Shown in pieces: positions 14,661 through 23,081 of a stretch of DNA of 33,052 bases. The translations under genes and the position numbers were made by a program. The notes beneath the pieces are model-generated. The model searched no databases and had not been told where the DNA came from. It was given only the letters and a program-made list of their open reading frames with translations. This stretch comes from Gammaproteobacteria bacterium HGW-Gammaproteobacteria-3 (lineage in GTDB: Bacteria; Pseudomonadota; Gammaproteobacteria; Methylococcales; Methylomonadaceae): NCBI GenBank assembly GCA_002843155.1, contig PGZD01000028.1:1-33052 (forward strand). Reading direction: 5' to 3'. Each line of letters opens with the position of its first letter. Positions within the stretch are counted from its first letter, which is position 1.

Positions 14661-15140
14661 ATGAAACCGACATTTTTAAGCAAAACCCTTCTCTTGACCG
14701 GCCTCATCGCGCTGGCTCTGGCCGGTACAGCGCATGCCCACACCGCCATCGCACCGCTTGGCGACATTGACGATCAGGGCAGTAATACGGCGGTAGCGGA
14801 TATCACCTGCTTCAACGATGGCAATGGGGAGCCCGATCACCTGCTGGCGAGCATCAAGGATCTCTCCCCACCGGTTCCAGGCTTATTGATCAATCTGCAA
14901 ATGCTCAAAGGCAAAACCTTTGCGCCCGGACAGCCTATCATCGCCACCAGCACGACCGACCCTGTTTCCGGCGATACCGAGGCCAGCGATTACATTCTGC
15001 TGCATAGAGGCGGCGGCGTTTACACCATCATGCTCAATAAAACCGGTCCCGGCACCCGCGAATTTGAACTGGTATGGCACTGCAATGCGGCCGACGGCAC
15101 CCATACCGGCACCGATATTGTTGTGACCCAATATCAATAA
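14661..15140 (+). CDS. Secreted protein with predicted N-terminal histidine, unknown family
   Basis: The protein is 159 residues with an AGGAG site upstream. The signal peptide ends ALAGTAHA (26), leaving mature His27-Thr as the first residues. This is the arrangement needed for histidine-brace copper sites, though signal peptidase could also cut elsewhere. The mature part is acidic and beta-rich with two Cys (ADITCF and VWHCNA), probably a disulfide. I do not recognise the family. It is the first gene of a probable six-gene operon (TlpA-like, DUF4266, DUF3570, ApbE, SpeE-like). Its control region shares two motifs with the YcnI-like gene at 11023, so a shared metal-related role is plausible. 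Confidence 0.7.
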   Translation: MKPTFLSKTLLLTGLIALALAGTAHAHTAIAPLGDIDDQGSNTAVADITCFNDGNGEPDHLLASIKDLSPPVPGLLINLQMLKGKTFAPGQPIIATSTTDPVSGDTEASDYILLHRGGGVYTIMLNKTGPGTREFELVWHCNAADGTHTGTDIVVTQYQ

Positions 15141-15154
15141 CCGTGCTTATCGTA

Positions 15155-15691
15155 ATGCCTCTCACCTGCATCGGCACAATAAAAAACTCAGCCCGGACCG
15201 CTGTTCTAGCTTATGCGTTAGCTACCGTTGCCACGGCCCATGCCGCTACAGTCGGCGAGCCGATGCCCCACTGCGAATTGGCGCCGATAGACGCCGCAGC
15301 GGTTTCCGGCCTGGAAAATTTCCGGGGCAAAGTGCTGTATGTCGATTTTTGGGCGTCCTGGTGCCCGCCCTGTGTCAAATCGTTTCCGTTCATGAACCAA
15401 TTGGTGCGCGATTACAAGGCGCAGGGCCTTGAAGTGATCGGCATTAATCTGGATGAAATAAACACCGATGCCGCGCAATTTCTCGACCGGCACCCGACGC
15501 AATTCACCGTGCTGGCCGATTTGGCCAAAACCTGCGCGCGGGACTTTGAAGTCAAAGCCATGCCGTCCACCTATCTCGTCGACCGCAACGGCATCATACG
15601 CCATATTCATTTAGGTTTTCGCAGTGGCGCCGAAGCGGAATTAAAAGAAAATATCGAGCGCTTGCTGGCCGATAACGCGAACGCCGAATAA
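15155..15691 (+). CDS. TlpA-like periplasmic thioredoxin
   Basis: I start this protein at ATG 15155 (178 residues), 14 bases after the previous stop. Longer in-frame starts inside the previous gene would spoil the signal peptide. The signal peptide ends ATAHA (30). The redox centre is W-C70-P-P-C73 within FWASWCPPCVKSFPFM, and a cis-Pro motif (AMPSTYLVD) follows. The fold is AhpC/TSA-TlpA, so the protein probably reduces disulfides or keeps Cys or metal sites reduced in the periplasm. In this operon the likely clients are the Cys-containing DUF4266 lipoprotein and the DUF3570 barrel. Confidence 0.9.
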   Translation: MPLTCIGTIKNSARTAVLAYALATVATAHAATVGEPMPHCELAPIDAAAVSGLENFRGKVLYVDFWASWCPPCVKSFPFMNQLVRDYKAQGLEVIGINLDEINTDAAQFLDRHPTQFTVLADLAKTCARDFEVKAMPSTYLVDRNGIIRHIHLGFRSGAEAELKENIERLLADNANAE

Positions 15692-15703
15692 CAGGAGTTA
15701 ATT

Positions 15704-15931
15704 ATGTCGCTGACCTCCCGCAAAGCAAAATTAGCCTCTCTGATGCTGCTGGCCAATCTCGGCGGTTGTGCCGAAGTCGCCCCCTGGGAGCGCGGATTTC
15801 TCGCCAAGCCGCAAATGGCTCTGCAATCCACATCCATGCAAAGCGCAATCAGGGCGCATACGTTCAGCAGCCGCGAAGCTGCGGCCAACAGCGGCTCCGC
15901 TGGCGGCGGCGGGGGCTGTGGATGTTATTGA
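15704..15931 (+). CDS. DUF4266 small lipoprotein
   Basis: This 75-residue protein starts at ATG 15704 behind CAGGAG. It has a lipobox (LANLGG-C22), so the mature lipoprotein has only about 54 residues. The family signature APWERGFLAKPQMAL follows, then S-R-E-A-A and a Gly-rich tail ending G-G-G-G-G-C72-G-C74-Y. The invariant-looking C-terminal CGC could bind a metal ion, be modified, or exchange disulfides with the adjacent thioredoxin. DUF4266 genes commonly accompany DUF3570 genes, as here. No biochemical role is known to me. Confidence 0.88.
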   Translation: MSLTSRKAKLASLMLLANLGGCAEVAPWERGFLAKPQMALQSTSMQSAIRAHTFSSREAAANSGSAGGGGGCGCY

Positions 15932-16035
15932 AGCGGGCATCCGGCATAATCCAGGCGCTTGAACCGGATTGCCGGACAGCCGAACAAATCAAATCGCCCC
16001 CTGTCTGTCCCAACTGACTTTTACAATTTCAATAC

Positions 16036-18690
16036 ATGCCCGCATCAACAAAACCCTCGCAAACAGCGTCTTTCAATGGCGCTTTACAGGCTTTGACTTC
16101 CGCCGCGCTGATCCTGCCCGGACTGATGTCACAAGTCGCCGAAGCGGCCTCGGAAAATGTCGCGGAATTTGGCTACAGCCATTATCAGGAAGGCAAGCGC
16201 GACCTGTTCAACGTCCGCAACAGCATGAATCCTATCGAAGTCGATAGCGTTCACGGCAATACCTCGCTCTCCCTGACCGACCGGATCAAATTTGGCTTCA
16301 ACTTTACCCAGGATACCTGGTCCGGCGCAACGCCCGTGGCGACGGGACTTTTGGCCACGCAACTGACCAACCGGCCGATCAAGGTGCCCTCTGAAAATGG
16401 TCTGGTCACCGTCGGCGCCTCGCCATTCATCAATTCCAATGTGGCATTGGACAGGAACCTGAATCCGATACAACAAACCGAATCGAAATTCGTCCATATC
16501 ATGGCCGAGGCTTCGCCGGAAACACGCCAGCAAGGCGATTTCAAGCTAAGTTATGAATGGGACAATGCCGCGCTTGACGTCGGCGGCGGTCTTTCCATTG
16601 AAAACGATTACGAATCCAGTTACGGCAGCGTGGGCGGCCGTTTCGATTTCAATCAGAAACTGACCACGGTCAAATGGAGCACAAGCTTCACCGACAGCGA
16701 TATTTCGGCCATCCTCGATCATGATATTTTGCCGTATTTGACGCGGACGGCTTTTGCCGACCAGATAGAATTTCGTGGCGGCTCGGAAATTCTGCACGGC
16801 AACAAGCAGGACTGGGCCGGGCAATTCGGCATCAGTCAGGTGCTCAACAAAACCGCCGTTCTTGACGCCAATATAAGCTATACCCATAGCAGCGGTTTTC
16901 TGGAAAATCCATATAAAGCGGTCACGGTGATTTTTGTCGATCCGGACCAATTGGCCAACCCTGGCAATCAGGTCATTAACGGCGATGTCCGCGCCTTGCT
17001 GGAGCAACGTCCCGGCACCCGTAATCAATGGAATTTCAGCACTAAATATGTGCAATACATCGAGCCTTTCGATGCCGCGCTGCACTTTAACTATCAGTTT
17101 TCGCACGATGACTGGGGTATCAACGCCCATGTTTTCGATGCTGACTGGGCGCAGCCTTTAGGCCATGGCTGGACGGTGACGCCCCGAATCCGCTATTATT
17201 CGCAGAGCGCCGCCAATTTTTACCGGCCCGTTGTCACGACCTTGCAAACCTTCAACAGCAATGCGACCGATGAGCAGGGGCGAACCATCCTGGTGGATGC
17301 CGATAACCCTACCAACGGCGTCGAGTTTTTCCGCGATCAAAATGATAATGTTTTCGATGCCGCCGGTAATATCGTCGATGAAAGGGATCTGAACCTGCAA
17401 AACAAGCGGGTGCCTTTCGACCCTGAAAAACTTCCGAACAATTTCTCCAGTGATACGCGGCTCTCGGGTTTCGGCACTTTGAGCGGCGGTATTACGGTAG
17501 CCAAGCAATTCGCCAAAGGCGTGAGCCTGGAAGCGGGGTTTGAATACTATACCCATCAAGGCTCGCTGAAGCTGGGCGGCGGCGGTGAAAATGATTTTGC
17601 CGATTTTGATTCTTTTGTCGCCAATGCCGCGCTCAAAGTCGATTTGTCCGCCGTGAACTTTCAAGGCGGCGGGAGCGGTACGCATGAACACGCTCATGTG
17701 CACGGCGGACATAGTGAGCCGGCTGGCGTAATCGCCGGCCACATGCTCAAACAGGCGGGTGAATTCATGGTCGGTTACCGTTTCATGTACAATCGCCAGG
17801 ATGGCGATATTTTGCACGGCACGCAAGCTGTCAGCGATCAGGCCATTGTCGATAACGGTTGCAGCGATACTCTTCCATGCCGCTTTACGCCGACTTATAT
17901 GAACATGAAGATGCACATGCTGAATATCATGTACGCCCCGGCCGACTGGCTAAACCTGATGCTGATGCCGACTTTCATGGATATGGAAATGAATATCCGC
18001 GAACTCGCGGGCCGCCCTCCCGCGCAACCCGGTGTTCATGAACACAGCGGCATCCAGGGCCATACTACCGGCGGCGTCGGCGACACCAAGCTATCGGCGC
18101 TGGTAGCCTTGCTCGACACGCCGGTACATCATGTCCATATGGGGCTGGGTTTAAGCGCCCCAACCGGCAATGTCGATCTCAAATTCCGGCGGACTTTTCA
18201 AATCGATGGCGGCCTGGTGCATTTTGGTATGCAATTGGGCAGCGGCACCTGGGATTTTCTGCCCAGCCTCACCTATACCGGCAATTTGGCTGACTGGTTC
18301 TGGGGCGGGCAAGTGAGCGGCATTACCCGTCTGGAAGACCGCAACGAATCCGGCTACCGGCTGGGCGATCAGGTGCAGGCGACAAGTTGGGGCGGTTATC
18401 AACTGACGCACTGGTTATCGGCGACCGTACGCGGCATCTATACCGTGCAAGGCGCCATAAAAGGGGATTTCAACAGTTTCAATGCCCGTTCCGGGCCGAT
18501 GGATTTTCCCGCCAACCACGGCGGCCGTTTCTGGGATGTCGGCTTCGGTCTCAGCGCCTCGGTGCCGGGCGGCGACCTGGCGGGCAATAGCTTTAGTTTC
18601 GAGTGGCGGCAGCCGGTCAGTGATGATGTCAATGGCTTTCAGCTCGAACGCGAAGGCGCGTTGACCGCATCCTGGCACTATGCTTTTTAA
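16036..18690 (+). CDS. DUF3570 protein fused to a second outer-membrane beta-barrel-like domain
   Basis: This is an 884-residue exported protein. The signal peptide ends near SQVAEA (37). Residues from about 40 to 545 match the DUF3570 type, with tyrosine- and aspartate-rich beta strands (YSHYQEGKRDLFNVRNSMNP, then many FGFNF/YSQSA-like strands). After a His-rich linker (THEHAHVHGGHSEPAG, about 548-563) comes a second barrel-like region resembling outer-membrane transporter or phenol-degradation MetA-type proteins. It contains a Met-rich run (YMNMKMHMLNIMY, then MLMPTFMDMEMN, about 621-653) and ends in Phe (SWHYAF), as outer-membrane barrels do. The His/Met clusters suggest copper or similar metal contact. 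DUF3570 proteins are normally near 400-500 residues, so this looks like a fusion. The start at ATG 16036 has a weak RBS. Confidence 0.8.
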   Translation: MPASTKPSQTASFNGALQALTSAALILPGLMSQVAEAASENVAEFGYSHYQEGKRDLFNVRNSMNPIEVDSVHGNTSLSLTDRIKFGFNFTQDTWSGATPVATGLLATQLTNRPIKVPSENGLVTVGASPFINSNVALDRNLNPIQQTESKFVHIMAEASPETRQQGDFKLSYEWDNAALDVGGGLSIENDYESSYGSVGGRFDFNQKLTTVKWSTSFTDSDISAILDHDILPYLTRTAFADQIEFRGGSEILHGNKQDWAGQFGISQVLNKTAVLDANISYTHSSGFLENPYKAVTVIFVDPDQLANPGNQVINGDVRALLEQRPGTRNQWNFSTKYVQYIEPFDAALHFNYQFSHDDWGINAHVFDADWAQPLGHGWTVTPRIRYYSQSAANFYRPVVTTLQTFNSNATDEQGRTILVDADNPTNGVEFFRDQNDNVFDAAGNIVDERDLNLQNKRVPFDPEKLPNNFSSDTRLSGFGTLSGGITVAKQFAKGVSLEAGFEYYTHQGSLKLGGGGENDFADFDSFVANAALKVDLSAVNFQGGGSGTHEHAHVHGGHSEPAGVIAGHMLKQAGEFMVGYRFMYNRQDGDILHGTQAVSDQAIVDNGCSDTLPCRFTPTYMNMKMHMLNIMYAPADWLNLMLMPTFMDMEMNIRELAGRPPAQPGVHEHSGIQGHTTGGVGDTKLSALVALLDTPVHHVHMGLGLSAPTGNVDLKFRRTFQIDGGLVHFGMQLGSGTWDFLPSLTYTGNLADWFWGGQVSGITRLEDRNESGYRLGDQVQATSWGGYQLTHWLSATVRGIYTVQGAIKGDFNSFNARSGPMDFPANHGGRFWDVGFGLSASVPGGDLAGNSFSFEWRQPVSDDVNGFQLEREGALTASWHYAF

Positions 18691-18723
18691 TGCAACTCAG
18701 CCTATTGGCTTTGCTGTTTGGAT

Positions 18724-19632
18724 ATGAAGCTTTACCAGTATCCGTTTAACGCCATGGGTACGCCCTGTGATTTGCAACTGTACGCCCGCTCAAAGGCGCA
18801 AGGACTGTGCGCGGCAAAGCGCGTAAAAGGCGACGTGCAGCGTCTGGAAGCGCGCTATTCGCGTTATCGTGAAGACAGTTTTTTAAGCGCCATGAACCGG
18901 GCTGCGCAAACCGGCGGCGCTATCACTGTCGATGAAGAAACCGCCAGCCTGCTCGATTATGCCGTCACTTGTTACCAGCAAAGCGGCGGCCTGTTCGATA
19001 TTACTTCGGGCCTTTTGCGCAAAGTCTGGCGACGTGATTTAAGCCGACTGCCGGATAATAGCGAAATTGAGCCGCTGCTCGCCAGAATCGGTTGGCATCG
19101 TGTCCATTGGCAGCCGCCCGTGCTTGAGTTTACTGTTCCGGGCATGGAAATTGATTTTGGCGGCATTGTAAAAGAATACGCCGTTGATCGGGCGGCGGTA
19201 TTATGCCGGGAGCAAGGCATCGAGCACGGTTTCGTCAATTTAGGCGGCGATATTAAAATCATCGGCCCTCGCGCCGACGGCAGCCCCTGGCGTATCGGCA
19301 TCCGCCACCCGCGTGCAGCCCGTGTCATTCGGACTTTGTCATTGACGCAAGGCGCCCTGGCCAGTAGCGGTGATTATGAACGCTGTTTTATGATCGATGG
19401 CAACCGTTACGGCCATGTGTTGAATCCCAAAACCGGCTGGCCGGTGCGTTATCTGGCGGCGGTCAGCGTGATCAGCGATTTTTGTGTCGTTGCAGGGAGC
19501 GCCTCGACCATTGCCATGCTCAAGGAACAAGACGGCCCGGCCTGGCTGGACGACTTAGGCTTGCCTTATTTTTGGGTGGATGTAGAGGGAAATACCGGAC
19601 ACAAACTTGACCATAGCGACGGCGTCCCATGA
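18724..19632 (+). CDS. ApbE-type FAD:protein FMN transferase (no signal peptide)
   Basis: ATG 18724 gives 302 residues. A TTG six bases earlier is possible. ApbE motifs are clear: NAMGTPCDL, LEARYSRYREDS, FDITSGLLRK, DFGGIVKEYAVDRAA, VNLGGDIKIIG, ASSGDYERCF, and GHVLNPKTGWPVR. The usual C-terminal D-A-x-A-T segment is altered here (VVAGSASTIAMLKEQ), which may affect Mg/FAD handling. Most ApbE proteins are exported or lipid-anchored. This one lacks a signal peptide, which suggests cytoplasmic flavinylation. The enzyme attaches FMN through phosphate to Ser/Thr of partner proteins. No standard FMN-binding domain is encoded nearby, so its target is unknown. Confidence 0.85.
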   Translation: MKLYQYPFNAMGTPCDLQLYARSKAQGLCAAKRVKGDVQRLEARYSRYREDSFLSAMNRAAQTGGAITVDEETASLLDYAVTCYQQSGGLFDITSGLLRKVWRRDLSRLPDNSEIEPLLARIGWHRVHWQPPVLEFTVPGMEIDFGGIVKEYAVDRAAVLCREQGIEHGFVNLGGDIKIIGPRADGSPWRIGIRHPRAARVIRTLSLTQGALASSGDYERCFMIDGNRYGHVLNPKTGWPVRYLAAVSVISDFCVVAGSASTIAMLKEQDGPAWLDDLGLPYFWVDVEGNTGHKLDHSDGVP

Positions 19633-19696
19633 ATTGACGCTTCACGCCGCCTGCCTTTTCCCGTTTTTTATTCTGTAACCACGCACTCAAATATTT

Positions 19697-21247
19697 ATGA
19701 ATAATCCATTGAACAAACTGGGCCGTATCGGCCTTTACTTGACGGTATTTATGACCGGCGCGTCGGTCATGGTCATCGAGCTTTTGGGTACGCGCCTGAT
19801 TGCCCCGTTTTACGGCGCCAGTTTATATGTCTGGTGCTCGCTTATTTCAGTGACCATGATAGCGTTGGCCCTGGGCTATTTCATCGGCGGGCGCTGGGCG
19901 GATTATCGTGACGGTAAAGGTTTTTCGCTCATTCTGGCGCTGGCTGCGGTGTTGACGCTGCTGATTCCCTGGATGACACGTTCGGTGTTACTGGCGACCG
20001 ACCCGCTCGGACTGCGCACGGGCGCTTTTATCAGCGCGTTGGTGTTGTTTACACCGAGCCTGACCCTGCTCGGCATGGTAAGCCCTGTGGCCATTAAACT
20101 GGCGACGCGACAGTTGCAAGGCGTCGGCGCCAGTTCCGGCTCCCTTTATGCCGTCAGCACGCTGGGCAGCGTGGTCGGCACTTTATTGCTGGGGTTTTTT
20201 TTGTTCCCCGAGTTCGGTTCGCGCGAAATTCTCGCCGGACTGGGCATAGGGCTTCTGATCCTGGCATTGTTGGTCGCGCTTTATGAACAGCAACAGTTGG
20301 CTGTCGTCAAAGCGACAGGGCCGGTACTGCTGTTGATCATCGTCGGCTTCAGCCTGATTCCGCAAATCGTCGGTGCGGGCCGCGCCTTACCCGCGCAACA
20401 GCAACTTATCATCCGCTCGGAACAGGAAAGTCTCTACGGCTGGGTGCGCGTCATCGACAAACCCAAAGCCAAGCTGCGGTTTCTGACATCCGACGCCTCG
20501 GTCATCGGTGCGGCCAGCCTGATCGATGGCAGCAATCTTCTCGTTTACCAGGATATCGTCAATTTGCTGCCTGCTTTGGCGCCGGGCATGAAACGCGCCT
20601 TGATTGTCGGACAGGGCGCCGGGCACATGGCCACAGCCCTGCATGAGCGTTACGGCATTAAAGTCGATACACTGGAAATTGATCCTGCCGTGGCCCAAGC
20701 TGCCGTTGATTATTTTGGGTTTAAACCTTCCGGCCAGGCACGAGTCGGTGATGGCCGCTATGAAATCAGAAAATTGACCGGGCCTTACGATTTAATCATC
20801 CACGACTGTTTTACCGGTGGCAGCGAACCGGCGCATTTGCTGACGGTGGAAACGTTACGCCAACTGCGCGGCTTGTTATCGGAGAAGGGGCTGCTGGCTT
20901 TAAATTTTGTCGGTTTTCTGGAAAACGGGCAGAATCCGGCATTGGCTTCGGTAGCAAAAACCCTGGACGAGGTTTTTCCCCGGCGACAAGTTTTTATTTC
21001 CGAACCGGGCGATGACTTTAACGACTTTATTTTTCTGACCGGCAACGCGCCGGTTGATCTTGAAGCCCCATCGCTCAGCCTTGGGCAACAAGACTGGTTA
21101 AAGCAGCGGCAAGTGTCGGTCAATAGTGAAAAAGGCCGGATTTTGACCGATAATCTCAATGCTCTGGAGCATCTGCAACTGCGCAAAGCCGAGCATTACC
21201 GGCAGGTCCTGGTCGAATGGTTCGGCACCGAATGGTTATTGCGCTAA
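19697..21247 (+). CDS. Membrane-anchored spermidine-synthase-like protein (fused MFS/SpeE type)
   Basis: This 516-residue protein starts at ATG 19697. Residues 1-235 form about seven transmembrane helices (first helix includes FMTGASVMVIELLGTRLIAP). Residues 240-516 form a SAM-dependent methyltransferase-like spermidine synthase fold: LIVGQGAGHMATAL is the nucleotide loop, LEIDPAVAQAA the acidic strand end and ARVGDGRYEIRKL the catalytic-region strand. DLIIHDCFTGGSEPAHLLTV follows. These fused proteins are common but their substrate is mostly unproven. It lies 64 bases after ApbE and probably ends the operon started at 14661. Confidence 0.87.
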   Translation: MNNPLNKLGRIGLYLTVFMTGASVMVIELLGTRLIAPFYGASLYVWCSLISVTMIALALGYFIGGRWADYRDGKGFSLILALAAVLTLLIPWMTRSVLLATDPLGLRTGAFISALVLFTPSLTLLGMVSPVAIKLATRQLQGVGASSGSLYAVSTLGSVVGTLLLGFFLFPEFGSREILAGLGIGLLILALLVALYEQQQLAVVKATGPVLLLIIVGFSLIPQIVGAGRALPAQQQLIIRSEQESLYGWVRVIDKPKAKLRFLTSDASVIGAASLIDGSNLLVYQDIVNLLPALAPGMKRALIVGQGAGHMATALHERYGIKVDTLEIDPAVAQAAVDYFGFKPSGQARVGDGRYEIRKLTGPYDLIIHDCFTGGSEPAHLLTVETLRQLRGLLSEKGLLALNFVGFLENGQNPALASVAKTLDEVFPRRQVFISEPGDDFNDFIFLTGNAPVDLEAPSLSLGQQDWLKQRQVSVNSEKGRILTDNLNALEHLQLRKAEHYRQVLVEWFGTEWLLR

Positions 21248-21284
21248 AGGAAAATCATGCCCAATTATACAGATTGAGGCCTGT

Positions 21285-21312
21285 TTCGTAGGAGCCCGGT
21301 TTATCGGGCGAC
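21285..21312 (+). repeat. REP-like hairpin element
   Basis: The sequence contains CGTAGGAGCCCGGTTTATCG with stem GCCCG (21294-21298) and CGGGC (21305-21309), followed by GACGC. This resembles the GTAGGAGC...GCGA type of extragenic palindromic repeat known from pseudomonads. Only this copy is seen in the window. It lies between convergent genes, a normal place for REPs, and might also act in transcript ends. Confidence 0.45.
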
Positions 21313-21371
21313 GCATTTTGCCGTGTTTGGGTGTGAGAACAATCAATGGTTTTTTATGCTGTTGCCCGATT

Positions 21372-22145
21372 TTATAGCGCGACTTGGGTCTTGTTTTGAA
21401 ATTTACGATAATTAATCGAAACCTTCAAACCGGCAAAGCGCCCTGACATTTTTATTAACTCTTGTGTCGCGGGGTCAAAGGTCAACTTGACCACACTTAA
21501 TGCCCGGTCTTCATAGCCTTTTTTAATTTCCGGCGAATCCAGTAAAAAATGGTAACTATAGACCTCTTGGCCCGCGCCTGTTTTTGTGATTTCAACAGGC
21601 GCGCCCAAGGCGCTGACGACCGCTTTCTTTTCCGGTAGGTTTTCCACGATTTTATCGATATGATCGGTATTGCCCTTGAGTTGTTTTTTGCCCTCGTTAA
21701 TTTCGGCGCCTGCCAGCGACCGCAAAGACACCTCCAGAAACTCAGGCGGTGCAATCTGTAAAAACAGCGGCGAAAAAGACCAGGCATCGAGCCGGTCATA
21801 ACGGTTGAATTCCAGCTCGATGAAGAAGGTTATGGCGGGCACCACCGCTTCGCGCTTTTCGTTGACTTTATGAAAGTAGTAGCGCCAACGTTTTCCAGGT
21901 GGCCTTGGGCTGTCTACACTCGGGTACAAACCGGATAACGAGACAAAATCTTCGCTATACATGACAGGGTGTTTAAAGTGCAGGGTAAAATCGTCGGCAA
22001 CCGCTACCGTAAAATGCTTGTCGAATTCGTCCAGTTGCTGATAAACCTGAAACGCGCGATACCAATACAAACAACCGGACAGCGACAGAACAAGGCCTGT
22101 CAACACTATCAGGCGACTTAGCTTGAGTAGGGTCACCCCTGTCAT
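21372..22145 (-). CDS. Lipoprotein, unknown function
   Basis: ATG 22145 gives 257 residues. A TTG two codons upstream overlaps the hslO stop. The N-terminus carries a lipobox signal (LVLSLSG-C), so the protein is membrane-anchored. The body is mixed alpha/beta, with HFKHPVMYSEDFVSL, a KRWRYYFHK patch and a C-terminal VVKLTFDPATQELIKMSG, which recalls outer-membrane-assembly SmpA/BamE-like small domains. I cannot name the family. It directly follows and overlaps hslO, so translation is probably coupled. Confidence 0.8.
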   Translation of the reverse strand: MTGVTLLKLSRLIVLTGLVLSLSGCLYWYRAFQVYQQLDEFDKHFTVAVADDFTLHFKHPVMYSEDFVSLSGLYPSVDSPRPPGKRWRYYFHKVNEKREAVVPAITFFIELEFNRYDRLDAWSFSPLFLQIAPPEFLEVSLRSLAGAEINEGKKQLKGNTDHIDKIVENLPEKKAVVSALGAPVEITKTGAGQEVYSYHFLLDSPEIKKGYEDRALSVVKLTFDPATQELIKMSGRFAGLKVSINYRKFQNKTQVAL

Positions 22146-22147
22146 CG

Positions 22148-23017
22148 TCAATGTCGGGTGTCGGGAACACTGACATCCGGGTGTGTTGCAAAAAGCCGCG
22201 CCACGTCGGCTTGATCAAAACGATAGTGACGACCGCAAAATTCACAATCTACGTTGATCTCACCCTGCTCGGCAATAACGCTGTCCAGTTCAGGCCGCCC
22301 CAAAGATTCGAGTGTCGCCTCTATTTTTATTGTCGAACAAGCGCACTCGAAGGCCACCGGCTCGGTGTCAAACAATCTGACCTGATCCTGATTGAACAAG
22401 CGGTACAGCAAAGTCTCGCAATCGAGCGTGAACAATTCCTTGTCGGTCAAGGTATCGGCCAGCAGGCTGATGCGCTGCCAATCCTCTTTATCGGAATGCT
22501 TGTCGGGCAACGCCTGCACTAATAACCCGGCAGCATTTCCAGCATGGGCGCAAAGCCGGATGTGTGTGTCGATCTGTTCGGATTGATTGAAATAAGTTTC
22601 CAGAGCCTGGCCGATGCTTTGTCCCTGTAACGGCACGATACCCTGGTAAGGCTCGGCGTTTTCGGATTTGATGGTCAGCGCCAGATAGCCTTCGCCGAAC
22701 AGGTCCGGAAGTGAAGCTGAAGACATATCGTTCCGGGCACGAACCAGGCCTCTGATTTTACGTTGCTCGGTAGCGCTCGCCACCAATGTTTCAAGCGCCC
22801 CGTTGCCCTGTGTCTGGAGAATGATGGCGCCTTTGGATTTTAAGGTCGAGGACAACATCGCCACAGCCGCCAAGGCTTGCCCCAATTGTTCCTGCATCGG
22901 CTCAGACCCGTACTGATGACGCTTGACTGCCTGCCAGCTTTGGTCAAGACTGACCCATACGCCACGAATACCCAAATCTTCAAATAAAAAACGCCGTAAC
23001 TTATCTTGTTCTTTCAT
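22148..23017 (-). CDS. hslO: Hsp33 redox-regulated chaperone
   Basis: The protein is 289 residues. The redox zinc centre near the C-terminus is complete: C-A-C (FECACSTIK) and C-E-F-C (VDCEFCGRHYRF) are the four zinc-binding Cys. On oxidation the zinc is released and the chaperone binds unfolding proteins, protecting against HOCl/H2O2 plus heat. Family sequence includes LGQALAAVAMLSSTLKSKGA and ALPDKHSDKEDW. It is divergent from msrA, so both oxidative-stress genes share one intergenic region. Confidence 0.95.
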   Translation of the reverse strand: MKEQDKLRRFLFEDLGIRGVWVSLDQSWQAVKRHQYGSEPMQEQLGQALAAVAMLSSTLKSKGAIILQTQGNGALETLVASATEQRKIRGLVRARNDMSSASLPDLFGEGYLALTIKSENAEPYQGIVPLQGQSIGQALETYFNQSEQIDTHIRLCAHAGNAAGLLVQALPDKHSDKEDWQRISLLADTLTDKELFTLDCETLLYRLFNQDQVRLFDTEPVAFECACSTIKIEATLESLGRPELDSVIAEQGEINVDCEFCGRHYRFDQADVARLFATHPDVSVPDTRH

Positions 23018-23032
23018 TACTTGACCAATTGC

Positions 23033-23060
23033 TTGAAATACTGTTTATTCAATCTATATT
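23033..23060 (+). promoter_or_regulatory. Promoter candidate for msrA
   Basis: TTGAAA (23033-23038) and TATATT (23055-23060) are spaced by 16 bp, 21 bases before the msrA start. A second pair (TTGACC 23021, TTTATT 23044) is also possible. Confidence 0.45.
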
Positions 23061-23081
23061 AACGCCCTGAGCCAAAGGTCC

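Noticed and set aside
17158-17916. 252-codon minus-strand frame opposite the DUF3570 gene
   Set aside because: Shadow of the plus-strand gene: no RBS, no domain.
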